Below are positions 1 through 7,062 of a DNA stretch of 13,338 nucleotides, in pieces. Under the pieces are notes generated by a model, which ran no database searches, had not been told where the DNA came from, and worked only from the letters and a program-made list of their open reading frames with translations. The position numbers and the translations under genes were made by a program. Source of the DNA: Candidatus Peregrinibacteria bacterium (lineage in GTDB: Bacteria; Patescibacteriota; Gracilibacteria; UBA1369). Numbering within the stretch: the first letter of the stretch is position 1; each line of letters starts with the position of its first letter. The stretch lies in NCBI GenBank assembly GCA_014728765.1, contig WJLA01000070.1, positions 1 to 13,338 on the forward strand, given 5' to 3'.

Positions 1-1463
1 CCAAAATGTTCAATTGAAACACCGATAGACTCAAAAACAGCTTTATTGGAATTTAAAATGTCCATATCTTGATGGTTTAATTCAAAGCTAATTGGGGTTA
101 ATAAATTTTGAATAACCTTTTCTTTCGATTCATCTTCAGATTTCAGCATCTCAAATCTTACTCTTTCATGAGCCGCATGTTGGTCAATTAGAACAAGGTT
201 TTCACCTTTTTTACAAATAATGAAAGAATCATCGAATTGTCCAATCACCTCAATTTCTTCATCTAAAAAACTTTTCTCATTGCTCACTTCCGTAACTGGA
301 TTATATTTAGTTTCCGAAGCTACGGCCATTTGATCATTTTTTTGATCGGATTGAACTAATGCATGCTTTCTTTCTTTCACTTCATTAAAATTTAATTGCT
401 CAGCAATACCTTCGGGTCTTTTTTCCTGATAGAAATTTGAAGGTTGATCATAAGAGAATTTGGGAGCCAAAATATTTATTTCCAAAGCTTTTTTAGAAGC
501 AGAAGTTAGAATTCTGAAAATTTCTCTTTCATCTTTAAACTTCACCTCACTTTTTCTCGGATGGACATTTACATCAACCAATTCAGGACTTAAATCAAAG
601 TTAATCACAAAAACCGGATTTCTCTCCTTTGGTATCAATGAATGATAAGCTTGCTTAACTGCGTAGGACAGAACATGAGATTTTATTGGTCTGTTATTTA
701 CAAAAAAATACTGCAAATTTTTGCTTGCTCTTGCAATAGATGGCTTACCAATAAAGCCTGTCATTTTCATATTTACTCCTCCATAAAAAACATCAATCAT
801 ATCATCTGAAATATTTTTTCCAAGTACCGCTCTAATTCTCATCAACAAATCTCTGGCTTTTGGTAAGTCAAAAATCGGCCTCTGATCTTTGATAAGCTTA
901 AAAGCTATTTCAGGATACGCAAGAGCGGCATTAATGATTACATCCAGTATGTTTTGATACTCTACATTGTCACTTTTTAAAAATTTTTTTCTAGCCGGTG
1001 TATTAAAAAAAAGCTCTCTAATTTCAAGCACAGTTCCTTCAGGAATTCCTTTATCTTTAACATATTCCAGTTTTCCTCCATCAATGAATAATTCTGTTCC
1101 AACATTTTCACCTCTTCTTTTTGTATTAATTTTCATTTTTGATACTGAAGCAATACTTGCCAGAGCTTCTCCTCTAAATCCCATTGATTTTATATTTTTC
1201 AAATCTTCTAATGTGGCAATTTTTGAAGTAGCATGTCGCTCCAAGCATAAAATTGCATCTTCTTTACTCATACCCACACCATCATCAGTAATTCTAATCT
1301 TCTCTTCTCCACTTCTATCAACTTCAACCACAATCTGATTTGCATTTGCGTCGATTGAATTCTCTATCAATTCTTTGACTATCGATGCCGGTCTTTCAAC
1401 TACTTCGCCGGCCGCGATTTGATTAATTAGTTTTTCGTCTAATAATTTAATTTTGCTTGTCAT
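1..1463 (-). CDS. mutL: DNA mismatch repair protein MutL (C-terminus cut off by window edge)
   Basis: MutL couples mismatch recognition by MutS to strand incision and excision. Reading from the ATG at 1463, 487 codons are open to the left edge with no stop, so the gene is partial. The N-terminal GHKL ATPase is clear: IAAGEVVERPASIVKELIENS (catalytic Glu31, Mg-binding Asn35), DDGVGM, ERHATSKI and GFRGEALASIASVS. A variable linker leads to the C-terminal domain, which contains DQHAAHERVRFE at about residues 427-438. This fits the DQHA(X2)E(X4)E metal-binding endonuclease motif that E. coli MutL lacks. The last visible part (LLTPISFELN, then SIGVSIEHFG) is typical of the dimerisation domain. The remaining nuclease motifs would lie outside the window. 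The start overlaps the end of mutS by 17 nt, so the two are almost certainly co-transcribed and perhaps translationally coupled. No Shine-Dalgarno sequence is visible. Confidence 0.97.
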   Translation of the reverse strand, partial: MTSKIKLLDEKLINQIAAGEVVERPASIVKELIENSIDANANQIVVEVDRSGEEKIRITDDGVGMSKEDAILCLERHATSKIATLEDLKNIKSMGFRGEALASIASVSKMKINTKRRGENVGTELFIDGGKLEYVKDKGIPEGTVLEIRELFFNTPARKKFLKSDNVEYQNILDVIINAALAYPEIAFKLIKDQRPIFDLPKARDLLMRIRAVLGKNISDDMIDVFYGGVNMKMTGFIGKPSIARASKNLQYFFVNNRPIKSHVLSYAVKQAYHSLIPKERNPVFVINFDLSPELVDVNVHPRKSEVKFKDEREIFRILTSASKKALEINILAPKFSYDQPSNFYQEKRPEGIAEQLNFNEVKERKHALVQSDQKNDQMAVASETKYNPVTEVSNEKSFLDEEIEVIGQFDDSFIICKKGENLVLIDQHAAHERVRFEMLKSEDESKEKVIQNLLTPISFELNHQDMDILNSNKAVFESIGVSIEHF

Positions 1464-4026
1464 GTTTTGAAATTTTTTGTAAATCAAAAAGCAAATTCAT
1501 TGCTTCCCGAGGTGTGAGATTATTCAAATCAATTTGTTTTATTTTTTCTTCCAGTAAATTGTTTTGTATAATCTTTCGAGGTTTTCTTTCCGGTAAATCA
1601 AGCAACAATTTTTGTTGACCACTACCAATTTTTTCGGCCTCCAATTCTTCCAAAATTTCTTGCGATCTCTCAATAATTTCATTTGGTAAGCCAGCCAGTT
1701 TTGCTACTTCAATACCATAACTCCTATCAACTCCGCCCTCTGCAATTTTATACAAAAAGATAATTTCATTCGATTTTTCTTCAACCATAACCGAGCAATT
1801 TTTTGCATTTGCTAAAGAAGTCGCTAAATTTATCAATTCGTGATAATGACTTGCAAACAGTGTTTTAGCTTTGGTTTTTTGATGAAGATATTCCATGATT
1901 CCCCATGCTATACTTAAACCATCAAAAGTAGATGTACCTCTTCCTATCTCATCTAAAATAATCAAACTTTTTTCCGTAGCTTTATTAAGTATTAAGGCGG
2001 CTTCTTCCATTTCCACCCAAAAAGTAGATTGACCTTTGACCAAATTATCACTTGCGCCTACTCTGGTGAAAATTCTATCGACAATTGGTATTTTTGCTGA
2101 CTTGGCCGGAACAAATATTCCTAAATGAGCCATTAAAACAATCAAGGCTGTCTGTCTGAGAAAAGTTGATTTACCACCCATATTAGGTCCTGTAATCAGC
2201 GTCAGGAATTGTTCATCGGTCAATTTTAAATCATTTGAAATAAAACTATCTGTGGGGTTAAGTTTTTCTATGACCGGATGTCTTCCACCAATAATCTCCA
2301 AATTATATTCTTCAGAAAGCTCAGGCTTTACATATTTGTTTTCCCAACTCACAAGCGCAAAATTTGCAAAGACATCTATTGAAGCAACTGCATTTACAGT
2401 ATTTTTTATTGTCTCTACATTTTTTAATACCAACTCACATAAATCAATAAAAATTTTATTTTCTAGTGCAATAATTTTTTCCTCCGCGCCCAAAATTTTT
2501 TCTTCATATTCTTTAAGTTCCTGTGTCGAGAATCTTTCAGCATTAACCAAAGTTTGCTTTCTTTCATAGTCTTCCGGAACTTGTTTTAAATTACTTTTGG
2601 ATACTTCAATATAGTAACCAAAAACCTTGTTAAATTTCACTTTCAATGAATTGATACCGGTTCTTTCAATCTCTCTGGCTTGAATGGAATTAATCACACC
2701 TTTCGCATCTTTGCTGATATTTTTGTAATAATCCAAATCATGATCAAAACCGTCAGTAATCATATTTCCATCTTTTGTTGAAATGGGAGGCTCATTTACT
2801 ATAGCTCTATCAATTTCTTCTACCAAATCAGGTAACAAACTGATTTTATCTAGTATTACTTTTAAGTAATCACTTTCCATCTTCTCATTAAACAATCCTT
2901 TCAATTCTTTAATAGCTCTGAAAGAATTGACAAATCCTCTCAAATCTCTGGCATTGCCGCTATTAAGAGTCAATTTTGATATCATTCTTTCAACATCTGC
3001 AACATTTTTTAAAGTTAGTCGAGAATCAAGCAACAAATCCTGATTGCTCAAAAAGTAATCCACTACGCTTAATCTATCCTCAATACTTGCTCGGTTTACA
3101 AGAGGTTCGAGTAACATTTTCCTAAGCAATCTTCCACCCGCATTGGTTACGGTTTTATCTAAAATTCCCAGCAAAGAACCTTCAACAGTTTTTTCTCTGG
3201 AAGATTCAGTTAATTCCAGATTCTTAATGGTTGATTCATCCAAAGGCATAAATTCTTCCGCATTAATAACTTGTAATGTTTTTAGATGATCAAGTGAGCT
3301 CTTTTGAGTTTCTTTTAAGTAATCAATCACACGTGCAAGTGAGTTTATTCTTAAATCTGATTGTTCAAAATTGAATCTGTTAAATTCTAAAATACCAAAG
3401 TGATCTTCGCATATTTTTGATGATTCTCCCGGATATTCATATTCAAAAAAATGTGATTGTTGATAAATTTCTTGAACGGATTCCCCGGTTTTACTTGTTA
3501 AAAAATCATTGCTCGCAATTATTTCTATCGGTTTATATTTTTCCAATATATTGATAAGCTCTGCTTTACTATCCACACTGATTACACAGATTTTCCCTGT
3601 ACTCAAATCAACTCCACAAAAACTGTATTGACTATCTCGTTGATCAATAGACCCTAAATAATTAGCTTTCTTCTGCTCAAGAAAACCATCATCAAGTGTC
3701 GTCCCGGGTGTAATGGTTTTAACAACATCTCTTTTCACAATACCAGGCAAATTAGGATCACTCATTTGTTCACAAATAGCGACTTTCTTGCCCGCTTTGG
3801 TAAGCTTGGAGATATAATTGGCAGCCGCATGAAAAGGAATCCCGCACATAGGGATTTTCCCTTCGCCTTTATTTCTTGAGGTCAAAGCAATACCCAATAT
3901 TTCCGAAGCAATCAAAGCATCCTGATCAAACATTTCATAAAAGTCACCTAATCTAAAAAACAAAATCGTATCCGGATTACGACTTTTTATTTCAAAATAC
4001 TGCTTCATCATAGGTGTCAAAGACAT
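1447..4026 (-). CDS. mutS: DNA mismatch repair protein MutS
   Basis: MutS binds mismatches and small loops and, in its ATP state, recruits MutL. The product is 859 aa from the ATG at 4026, a usual MutS1 length. The mismatch-wedge motif GDFYEMF lies near the N-terminus, followed by the connector, lever and clamp regions. The C-terminal ATPase has Walker A TGPNMGGKST, the QSTFWVEM segment and Walker B/signature DEIGRGTSTFDG, then the FASHYHEL switch. A TTG at 4045-4047 directly after an in-frame stop would add seven residues (MKSKNVA). I prefer the ATG because MSLTPMMKQYFEIK matches the usual family N-terminus. The tail ends NLTPREAMNLLFDLQKISK, resembling the C-terminal dimerisation helices of the family. 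It precedes mutL with a 17-nt overlap, forming a classical mutS-mutL pair. No mutH is seen, in line with the endonuclease-type MutL. Confidence 0.98.
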   Translation of the reverse strand: MSLTPMMKQYFEIKSRNPDTILFFRLGDFYEMFDQDALIASEILGIALTSRNKGEGKIPMCGIPFHAAANYISKLTKAGKKVAICEQMSDPNLPGIVKRDVVKTITPGTTLDDGFLEQKKANYLGSIDQRDSQYSFCGVDLSTGKICVISVDSKAELINILEKYKPIEIIASNDFLTSKTGESVQEIYQQSHFFEYEYPGESSKICEDHFGILEFNRFNFEQSDLRINSLARVIDYLKETQKSSLDHLKTLQVINAEEFMPLDESTIKNLELTESSREKTVEGSLLGILDKTVTNAGGRLLRKMLLEPLVNRASIEDRLSVVDYFLSNQDLLLDSRLTLKNVADVERMISKLTLNSGNARDLRGFVNSFRAIKELKGLFNEKMESDYLKVILDKISLLPDLVEEIDRAIVNEPPISTKDGNMITDGFDHDLDYYKNISKDAKGVINSIQAREIERTGINSLKVKFNKVFGYYIEVSKSNLKQVPEDYERKQTLVNAERFSTQELKEYEEKILGAEEKIIALENKIFIDLCELVLKNVETIKNTVNAVASIDVFANFALVSWENKYVKPELSEEYNLEIIGGRHPVIEKLNPTDSFISNDLKLTDEQFLTLITGPNMGGKSTFLRQTALIVLMAHLGIFVPAKSAKIPIVDRIFTRVGASDNLVKGQSTFWVEMEEAALILNKATEKSLIILDEIGRGTSTFDGLSIAWGIMEYLHQKTKAKTLFASHYHELINLATSLANAKNCSVMVEEKSNEIIFLYKIAEGGVDRSYGIEVAKLAGLPNEIIERSQEILEELEAEKIGSGQQKLLLDLPERKPRKIIQNNLLEEKIKQIDLNNLTPREAMNLLFDLQKISKHDKQN

Positions 4027-4091
4027 AGCGACATTTTTAGATTTCAATCATGCGCATAATAACCAAACACATTTCAAAAAAACATCAAATT

Positions 4092-4120
4092 TGTATAATT
4101 CAGCTTGAGATTTAATCTAA
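4092..4120 (-). promoter_or_regulatory. Weak candidate promoter for mutS-mutL
   Basis: On the minus strand TTAGAT (4115-4120) and TATACA (4092-4097) are 17 bp apart, between the terminator of the upstream small genes and mutS. Both boxes are imperfect, and the predicted 5' leader to the ATG (about 58 nt) is longer than for the other promoters here. A competing TATTAT lies at 4056-4061 but has no partner -35. The assignment is tentative. Confidence 0.3.
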
Positions 4121-4132
4121 CTATGGACAAAT

Positions 4133-4161
4133 AAAAAAGACCCATTAAAGAGTCCTTTTTT
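4133..4161 (-). terminator. Intrinsic terminator after the small ORFs behind lexA
   Basis: On the minus strand GACTC (forward 4150-4154), a 6-nt loop and GGGTC (forward 4139-4143) form a short stem with one G-U wobble. The stem is flanked by an A-run and a following run of six T, which extend the pairing around a single bulged base. On the plus strand the same stem would carry a C-A mismatch, so minus-strand function is favoured. It lies about 30 nt past the 67-aa reading frame and separates it from mutS. Confidence 0.7.
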
Positions 4162-4190
4162 CAGAGAGAGAGTGGCAGCTCATCATGCTC

Positions 4191-4394
4191 CTAAACCAAT
4201 GATCTGTTAATACTCATTTTTTTCAAAGACAATTCCAATTGTTTTATTCTCATCACTCTCTGCAAGTCATCTAAAGCCGCCTGAGATTTCATATGAGATT
4301 TTTTTGGATACCGGTCTTGAAGATTTATAGTTATTTTTTTTTCATTTTTTGATCTTAATAGCGACAATATTTTTTTTAAGTCTGATTTATTCAT
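4191..4394 (-). CDS. Small basic protein of unknown function (67 aa)
   Basis: I do not recognise this protein. It is 67 aa and strongly basic: about 12 Lys and 5 Arg against 6 acidic residues. It has a likely N-terminal helix (MNKSDLKKILSLLRSKNEKK) and a longer heptad-like helix toward the C-terminus (AALDDLQRVMRIKQLELSLK). It has no membrane segment, signal peptide or cysteines. Coding status is supported by its position in a same-strand series (lexA, 50-aa ORF, this ORF) and by an intrinsic terminator about 30 nt past its TAG stop. No Shine-Dalgarno sequence is present, but none of the genes here has one. Co-transcription with lexA would put it under SOS control; this is inference. A DNA- or RNA-binding role is possible from charge alone but is not shown. 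Confidence 0.55.
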   Translation of the reverse strand: MNKSDLKKILSLLRSKNEKKITINLQDRYPKKSHMKSQAALDDLQRVMRIKQLELSLKKMSINRSLV

Positions 4395-4412
4395 TATTTT
4401 AAAGGTTAAGAA

Positions 4413-4565
4413 TTAGTTAATTTTTGATATTTTACGATTAAACTGAGTCGTAACCATGTTTATCTTCGGCTTGGAAAAGGAATTAAACTTTCTTTTCTTC
4501 TTTGGCAAAGGCATGGGATCAAAGAGTCTGTTTTGAGGTATTGTTTTTATTATTATTCTAATCAT
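4413..4565 (-). CDS. Possible very small basic protein (50 aa)
   Basis: The frame runs from the ATG at 4563-4565 to the TAA at 4413-4415. It begins MIRIIIKTIPQNRLFDPMP, then has a basic cluster LPKKKRK, and ends NRKISKIN. It has about 13 Lys/Arg and a single acidic residue. It ends 18 nt before the 67-aa frame and starts 89 nt after the lexA stop, so it could be the middle gene of a lexA operon. I recognise no family. At this length and in AT-rich DNA a chance open frame is a real possibility. The extreme charge and tandem placement are the only arguments in favour. Confidence 0.3.
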   Translation of the reverse strand: MIRIIIKTIPQNRLFDPMPLPKKKRKFNSFSKPKINMVTTQFNRKISKIN

Positions 4566-4623
4566 GATAATTGGGTTAATTAAATATTTATTTTTTTGGG
4601 CACAACAAATAAGCAGTTTTATT

Positions 4624-4649
4624 ACAGTTTTTTAATCAATTAAACCTGT
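4624..4649 (-). other. Hairpin just after the lexA stop codon
   Basis: Five nt after the lexA stop, ACAG and CTGT enclose an inner TTTAA/TTAAA stem with a 4-nt loop and a small internal bulge. No T-run follows on the minus strand, so it is not a standard intrinsic terminator. It may act as a 3'-end stabiliser or weak attenuator between lexA and the small ORFs. The palindrome is AT-rich and could be chance. Confidence 0.3.
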
Positions 4650-4654
4650 ATTCT

Positions 4655-5275
4655 TTAACGTTTATAGTATCGAATCAATCCGGTCACCACACCCTGTATA
4701 CACAATTCATTTTCAGGATAAATATTCTCATAGTTACTGTTTTCTGGTTTCAGGTAAACTCTTTCACCATCATTCATATAAGTTTTGACAGTGCTTTGAT
4801 TATCCACAAGTGCCACAACAATATCTCCAAGCCTGGGAGTTAGGTTCTGAGCTACAACAACAATATCATCACTATATATCCCGACATCAATCATACTGTC
4901 ACCGGTAACTTTCAGTAAAAATGAAGAATTTACATCAAAAACCAAATCTTCTCCAATATTTAATCTTTCATCCACGCTTTCTTCAGCAAGAACCGGATTA
5001 CCGGCAGGAACCGTTCCTAGTAGCGGTAAAGAAAACGAACCACGATTGATTTTATCTTTAACAGAATTAAGCATTTTAATTCCTCTCGCTCCATCTTCTT
5101 TTAGTATTTTACCTTTCTCCTCCAAGGCTTTTAAGTGTTTTAAAATACTATTATCTGAGCTGACACCGAAATACTCTTTCATTTCACGAATAGTTGGAGA
5201 ACCACCATTTTGCATTTGATATTCTTCAATAAAGTTTAATAGTGCCTCCTGTTTTTCTGTTAATATTTCGTTCAT
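4655..5275 (-). CDS. lexA: LexA repressor, SOS regulator with self-cleavage domain
   Basis: LexA represses DNA-damage genes and cleaves itself when bound to RecA filaments. The protein is 206 aa, the usual length. Residues 1-70 form the winged helix-turn-helix domain (LTEKQEALLNFIEEY, SPTIREMKEYFGVSS, then ILKHLKALEEKGKI). The S24 peptidase domain follows. Its Ala91-Gly92 cleavage site is in LLGTVPAGNP, nucleophile Ser127 in GDSMID, and general base Lys164 in STVKTY. All three key elements are intact, so it should be SOS-inducible. The gene has its own promoter carrying a perfect inverted repeat (see separate entries), consistent with autorepression. Upstream lies the ftsW-murG-lemA operon with no clear terminator before lexA, so some read-through is possible. 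Downstream on the same strand are two small basic ORFs. Confidence 0.97.
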   Translation of the reverse strand: MNEILTEKQEALLNFIEEYQMQNGGSPTIREMKEYFGVSSDNSILKHLKALEEKGKILKEDGARGIKMLNSVKDKINRGSFSLPLLGTVPAGNPVLAEESVDERLNIGEDLVFDVNSSFLLKVTGDSMIDVGIYSDDIVVVAQNLTPRLGDIVVALVDNQSTVKTYMNDGERVYLKPENSNYENIYPENELCIQGVVTGLIRYYKR

Positions 5276-5297
5276 AAGAATTTTTATTTACAGCCCA

Positions 5298-5326
5298 AGT
5301 ATAGGTGAGAGAAAACTCACCGTCAA
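5298..5326 (-). promoter_or_regulatory. lexA promoter
   Basis: On the minus strand TTGACG (5321-5326) and TATACT (5298-5303) are exactly 17 bp apart, each matching five of six consensus bases. Transcription would start near 5291, giving a leader of about 16 nt before the lexA ATG with no ribosome-binding site. Confidence 0.8.
5304..5321. promoter_or_regulatory. Putative LexA operator, inverted repeat inside the lexA promoter
   Basis: GGTGAG, six bases, then CTCACC form a perfect 18-bp inverted repeat that fills the spacer between the -35 and -10 boxes of lexA. A repressor bound here would block RNA polymerase. LexA usually represses its own gene, so LexA is the natural candidate. The repeat matches neither the CTGT-N8-ACAG box of Proteobacteria nor the GAAC-N4-GTTC type of Firmicutes. 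I saw no second copy in the window. Confidence 0.6.
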
Positions 5327-5371
5327 CACTTTTTTTGCAAAAAGCATAAAAACATAATCAGAAAGCCAAAA

Positions 5372-5899
5372 TTAAGCTTCAAATTCAAAAATATTTCTTC
5401 TTCTCAACTTCAAAAAACTTACCAAAAACGGTAAATATTTAGAACTTACAAGTTTGTTATAATACCTAACTTTTTCATTATATTTTTCCAAATCCATTTC
5501 AATTAATTCGCTTTGATTAAACAATTCTTTTTTCATGTTTAAAAGCAAAATATCCTTTTGTGCCGATTTGTCATTGTCAATTTCTTTCAATAACTTATTA
5601 AGCTCTTCCGATAATGCCAATTCCGCGTTTACTTTTGATCCGGTACATCTGGAATTGTTCATTGCTTCCGCTCTTTTTTTCAACAAGTTTTTAAAACTCA
5701 TATTTTCGAAATGCATTTTCGATTTTTCAATAATCAGAGGAATCATATCTGATCTTTTTCTCACTTTTAAAAGCAATTTAAACCATGATTTATCCAATTC
5801 CTGATCTAAATTTTTGACATATCTCAAATACATTAATGACCCAATTATCAATAATATGATGATTGCCAAGACTAGATTTAATATTGTCATCCAATTCAT
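5372..5899 (-). CDS. LemA-family membrane protein (divergent)
   Basis: This 175-aa protein has one N-terminal membrane helix (about residues 5-26) followed by a helical soluble domain, the layout of the LemA family. Family-like features are RKRSDMIPLIIEK (compare R-x-D-L-I-P-x-L-V-E), an Ala-rich turn, and a late segment EKYNEKVRYYNKLVSS before a hydrophobic patch and a terminal FEFEA. These match the LemA pattern of RYN-A-V-R-D-YN and a C-terminal FFE. Identity to typical LemA is low, and the middle is more charged than usual. The family's biochemical role is unknown. It begins 17 nt after the glycosyltransferase and is the last gene of the ftsW-led operon, before the lexA promoter. The envelope context fits a membrane role, but no specific function can be given. 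Confidence 0.78.
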   Translation of the reverse strand: MNWMTILNLVLAIIILLIIGSLMYLRYVKNLDQELDKSWFKLLLKVRKRSDMIPLIIEKSKMHFENMSFKNLLKKRAEAMNNSRCTGSKVNAELALSEELNKLLKEIDNDKSAQKDILLLNMKKELFNQSELIEMDLEKYNEKVRYYNKLVSSKYLPFLVSFLKLRRRNIFEFEA

Positions 5900-5916
5900 G
5901 ATTTAAATTTTAAAAC

Positions 5917-7062
5917 TTATTTTAAAATATCAAAAGTTTTTTCTGCTGTGTAATTCCCATTATATGGCGATTTAAATCTTTTAAGCTTGGATTTCCAGTC
6001 AGCATATAAATTTTTACTTTTAAGAACTTTCAAAATTTCTTCGGAAAGCTTCTTATTCGATGACTTCAAGTCCAAAAATATCGCATAATCTTTAGCAACT
6101 TCTCTATGCACATCCAAATCACTTACAAAAGTCAGACATTGATTGGTAATACTCTCCAGTAAAGGCATATTGAAACCTTCAGCTTTGGTTAAAGTTATAT
6201 AAGCTTTAGCTTCCATAAAAAAAGCCAACATATCATCTTCTTCAATAAAGCCCGTTACAAAAACATCTTTGGCCTTATTTGCGTCTTCAATGCTGTCATA
6301 AAATTTATTACCCAGCACTTTACAACCGCCAAGCACCAAATTATATCCTTTTTTTCTGAGGTGACGCTGATGCAGTTTGATGAGTCTGGAAACATTTTTT
6401 CTTGGATCAAAGCCACCAATATAAAAAATAAAAGGCCTTGAGATATCTACTTCATATTTCTTTAAAATCTGCAATCTTTCATGCAGCCCCAATTGTCTAT
6501 AATTAACATTTTCAAAAGCATTGCTTGTAACCGTGATCTTGGATTCTTTAATTTTAAAGTTTCTCACCAAATCTTTTTTTGAAGTCTCGGAAACTGTTAA
6601 AATATGATCAACATGCTTCAGGTTTTTTAATGTAGATTGATGATATAATTTACTTTTAAGCCCTCGGTTATATTCTTGGTTTGTCCAGGGAATAGTATCA
6701 TGCACCGTCATTACAACCTTTCTGTCATTGTCTCTATACAAAGAAGGATATGGAATCAAAACTGAATCACAAGCCTGTTCTTCAAAAAATTTTTTCAGAG
6801 TTTTTCTTTCATAGTAAGATTTCGATAGTCCTTTCGATATTTTTTCAAGCAATGCATTCTCATTCAACTTTATCAAATAAACATTTTTAAGATCTTTGAA
6901 TTTTGAAGAAATATTTTCATTTGGATAATCAGGCATTGCAACAACAAAATTGGTATTCGGAAAGTTTTTGGCAAGGTAATAAACGATAAATGAAGTATAT
7001 TTACCAATTCCGGTAAAAGGCTTATTTAAGTATCTTCCGTCTATACCTATTTTATTGATCAT
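5917..7062 (-). CDS. GT4-family glycosyltransferase
   Basis: This 381-aa protein has the GT-B fold pattern of retaining GT4 glycosyltransferases, which move a sugar from a nucleotide donor to an acceptor at the cytoplasmic membrane. The N-terminal domain starts IGIDGRYLNKPFTGIGKYT, with the Gly-rich acceptor-side loop, and carries VHDTIPW and LTVSETSKKDL. The donor domain has FYIGGFDPRKNV and the EX7E motif EGFNMPLLE (Glu295 and Glu303). The overall pattern resembles mannosyl- or rhamnosyltransferases of surface-polysaccharide pathways, but substrate cannot be read from sequence. Its ATG lies inside the last codons of murG (11-nt overlap), so it belongs to the ftsW-murG operon. A role in decorating envelope glycans is a reasonable inference from that position. 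Confidence 0.9.
   Translation of the reverse strand: MINKIGIDGRYLNKPFTGIGKYTSFIVYYLAKNFPNTNFVVAMPDYPNENISSKFKDLKNVYLIKLNENALLEKISKGLSKSYYERKTLKKFFEEQACDSVLIPYPSLYRDNDRKVVMTVHDTIPWTNQEYNRGLKSKLYHQSTLKNLKHVDHILTVSETSKKDLVRNFKIKESKITVTSNAFENVNYRQLGLHERLQILKKYEVDISRPFIFYIGGFDPRKNVSRLIKLHQRHLRKKGYNLVLGGCKVLGNKFYDSIEDANKAKDVFVTGFIEEDDMLAFFMEAKAYITLTKAEGFNMPLLESITNQCLTFVSDLDVHREVAKDYAIFLDLKSSNKKLSEEILKVLKSKNLYADWKSKLKRFKSPYNGNYTAEKTFDILK

Noticed and set aside
967..1338. Plus-strand open frames over mutL, mutS, lemA, murG and ftsW, and minus-strand frames over MscS
   Set aside because: They mirror well-supported genes on the opposite strand, show no family features, and have low-complexity Ser/Phe/Leu-rich translations typical of antisense shadows.
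4027..4047. TTG start extending MutS by seven residues
   Set aside because: The TTG directly follows a stop codon, the extra residues do not fit the family, and the ATG at 4026 gives the normal MSLTPMMKQ-like beginning. It cannot be fully excluded.
4108..4118. Small palindrome AGATT-T-AATCT upstream of mutS as an SOS box
   Set aside because: It shares nothing with the inverted repeat at lexA, is AT-rich and short, and mutS is not usually under LexA control.
5327..5371. Terminator between the lemA-like gene and lexA
   Set aside because: Only a weak A/T stem around 5330-5345 with almost no loop and no proper GC stem; not supportable.
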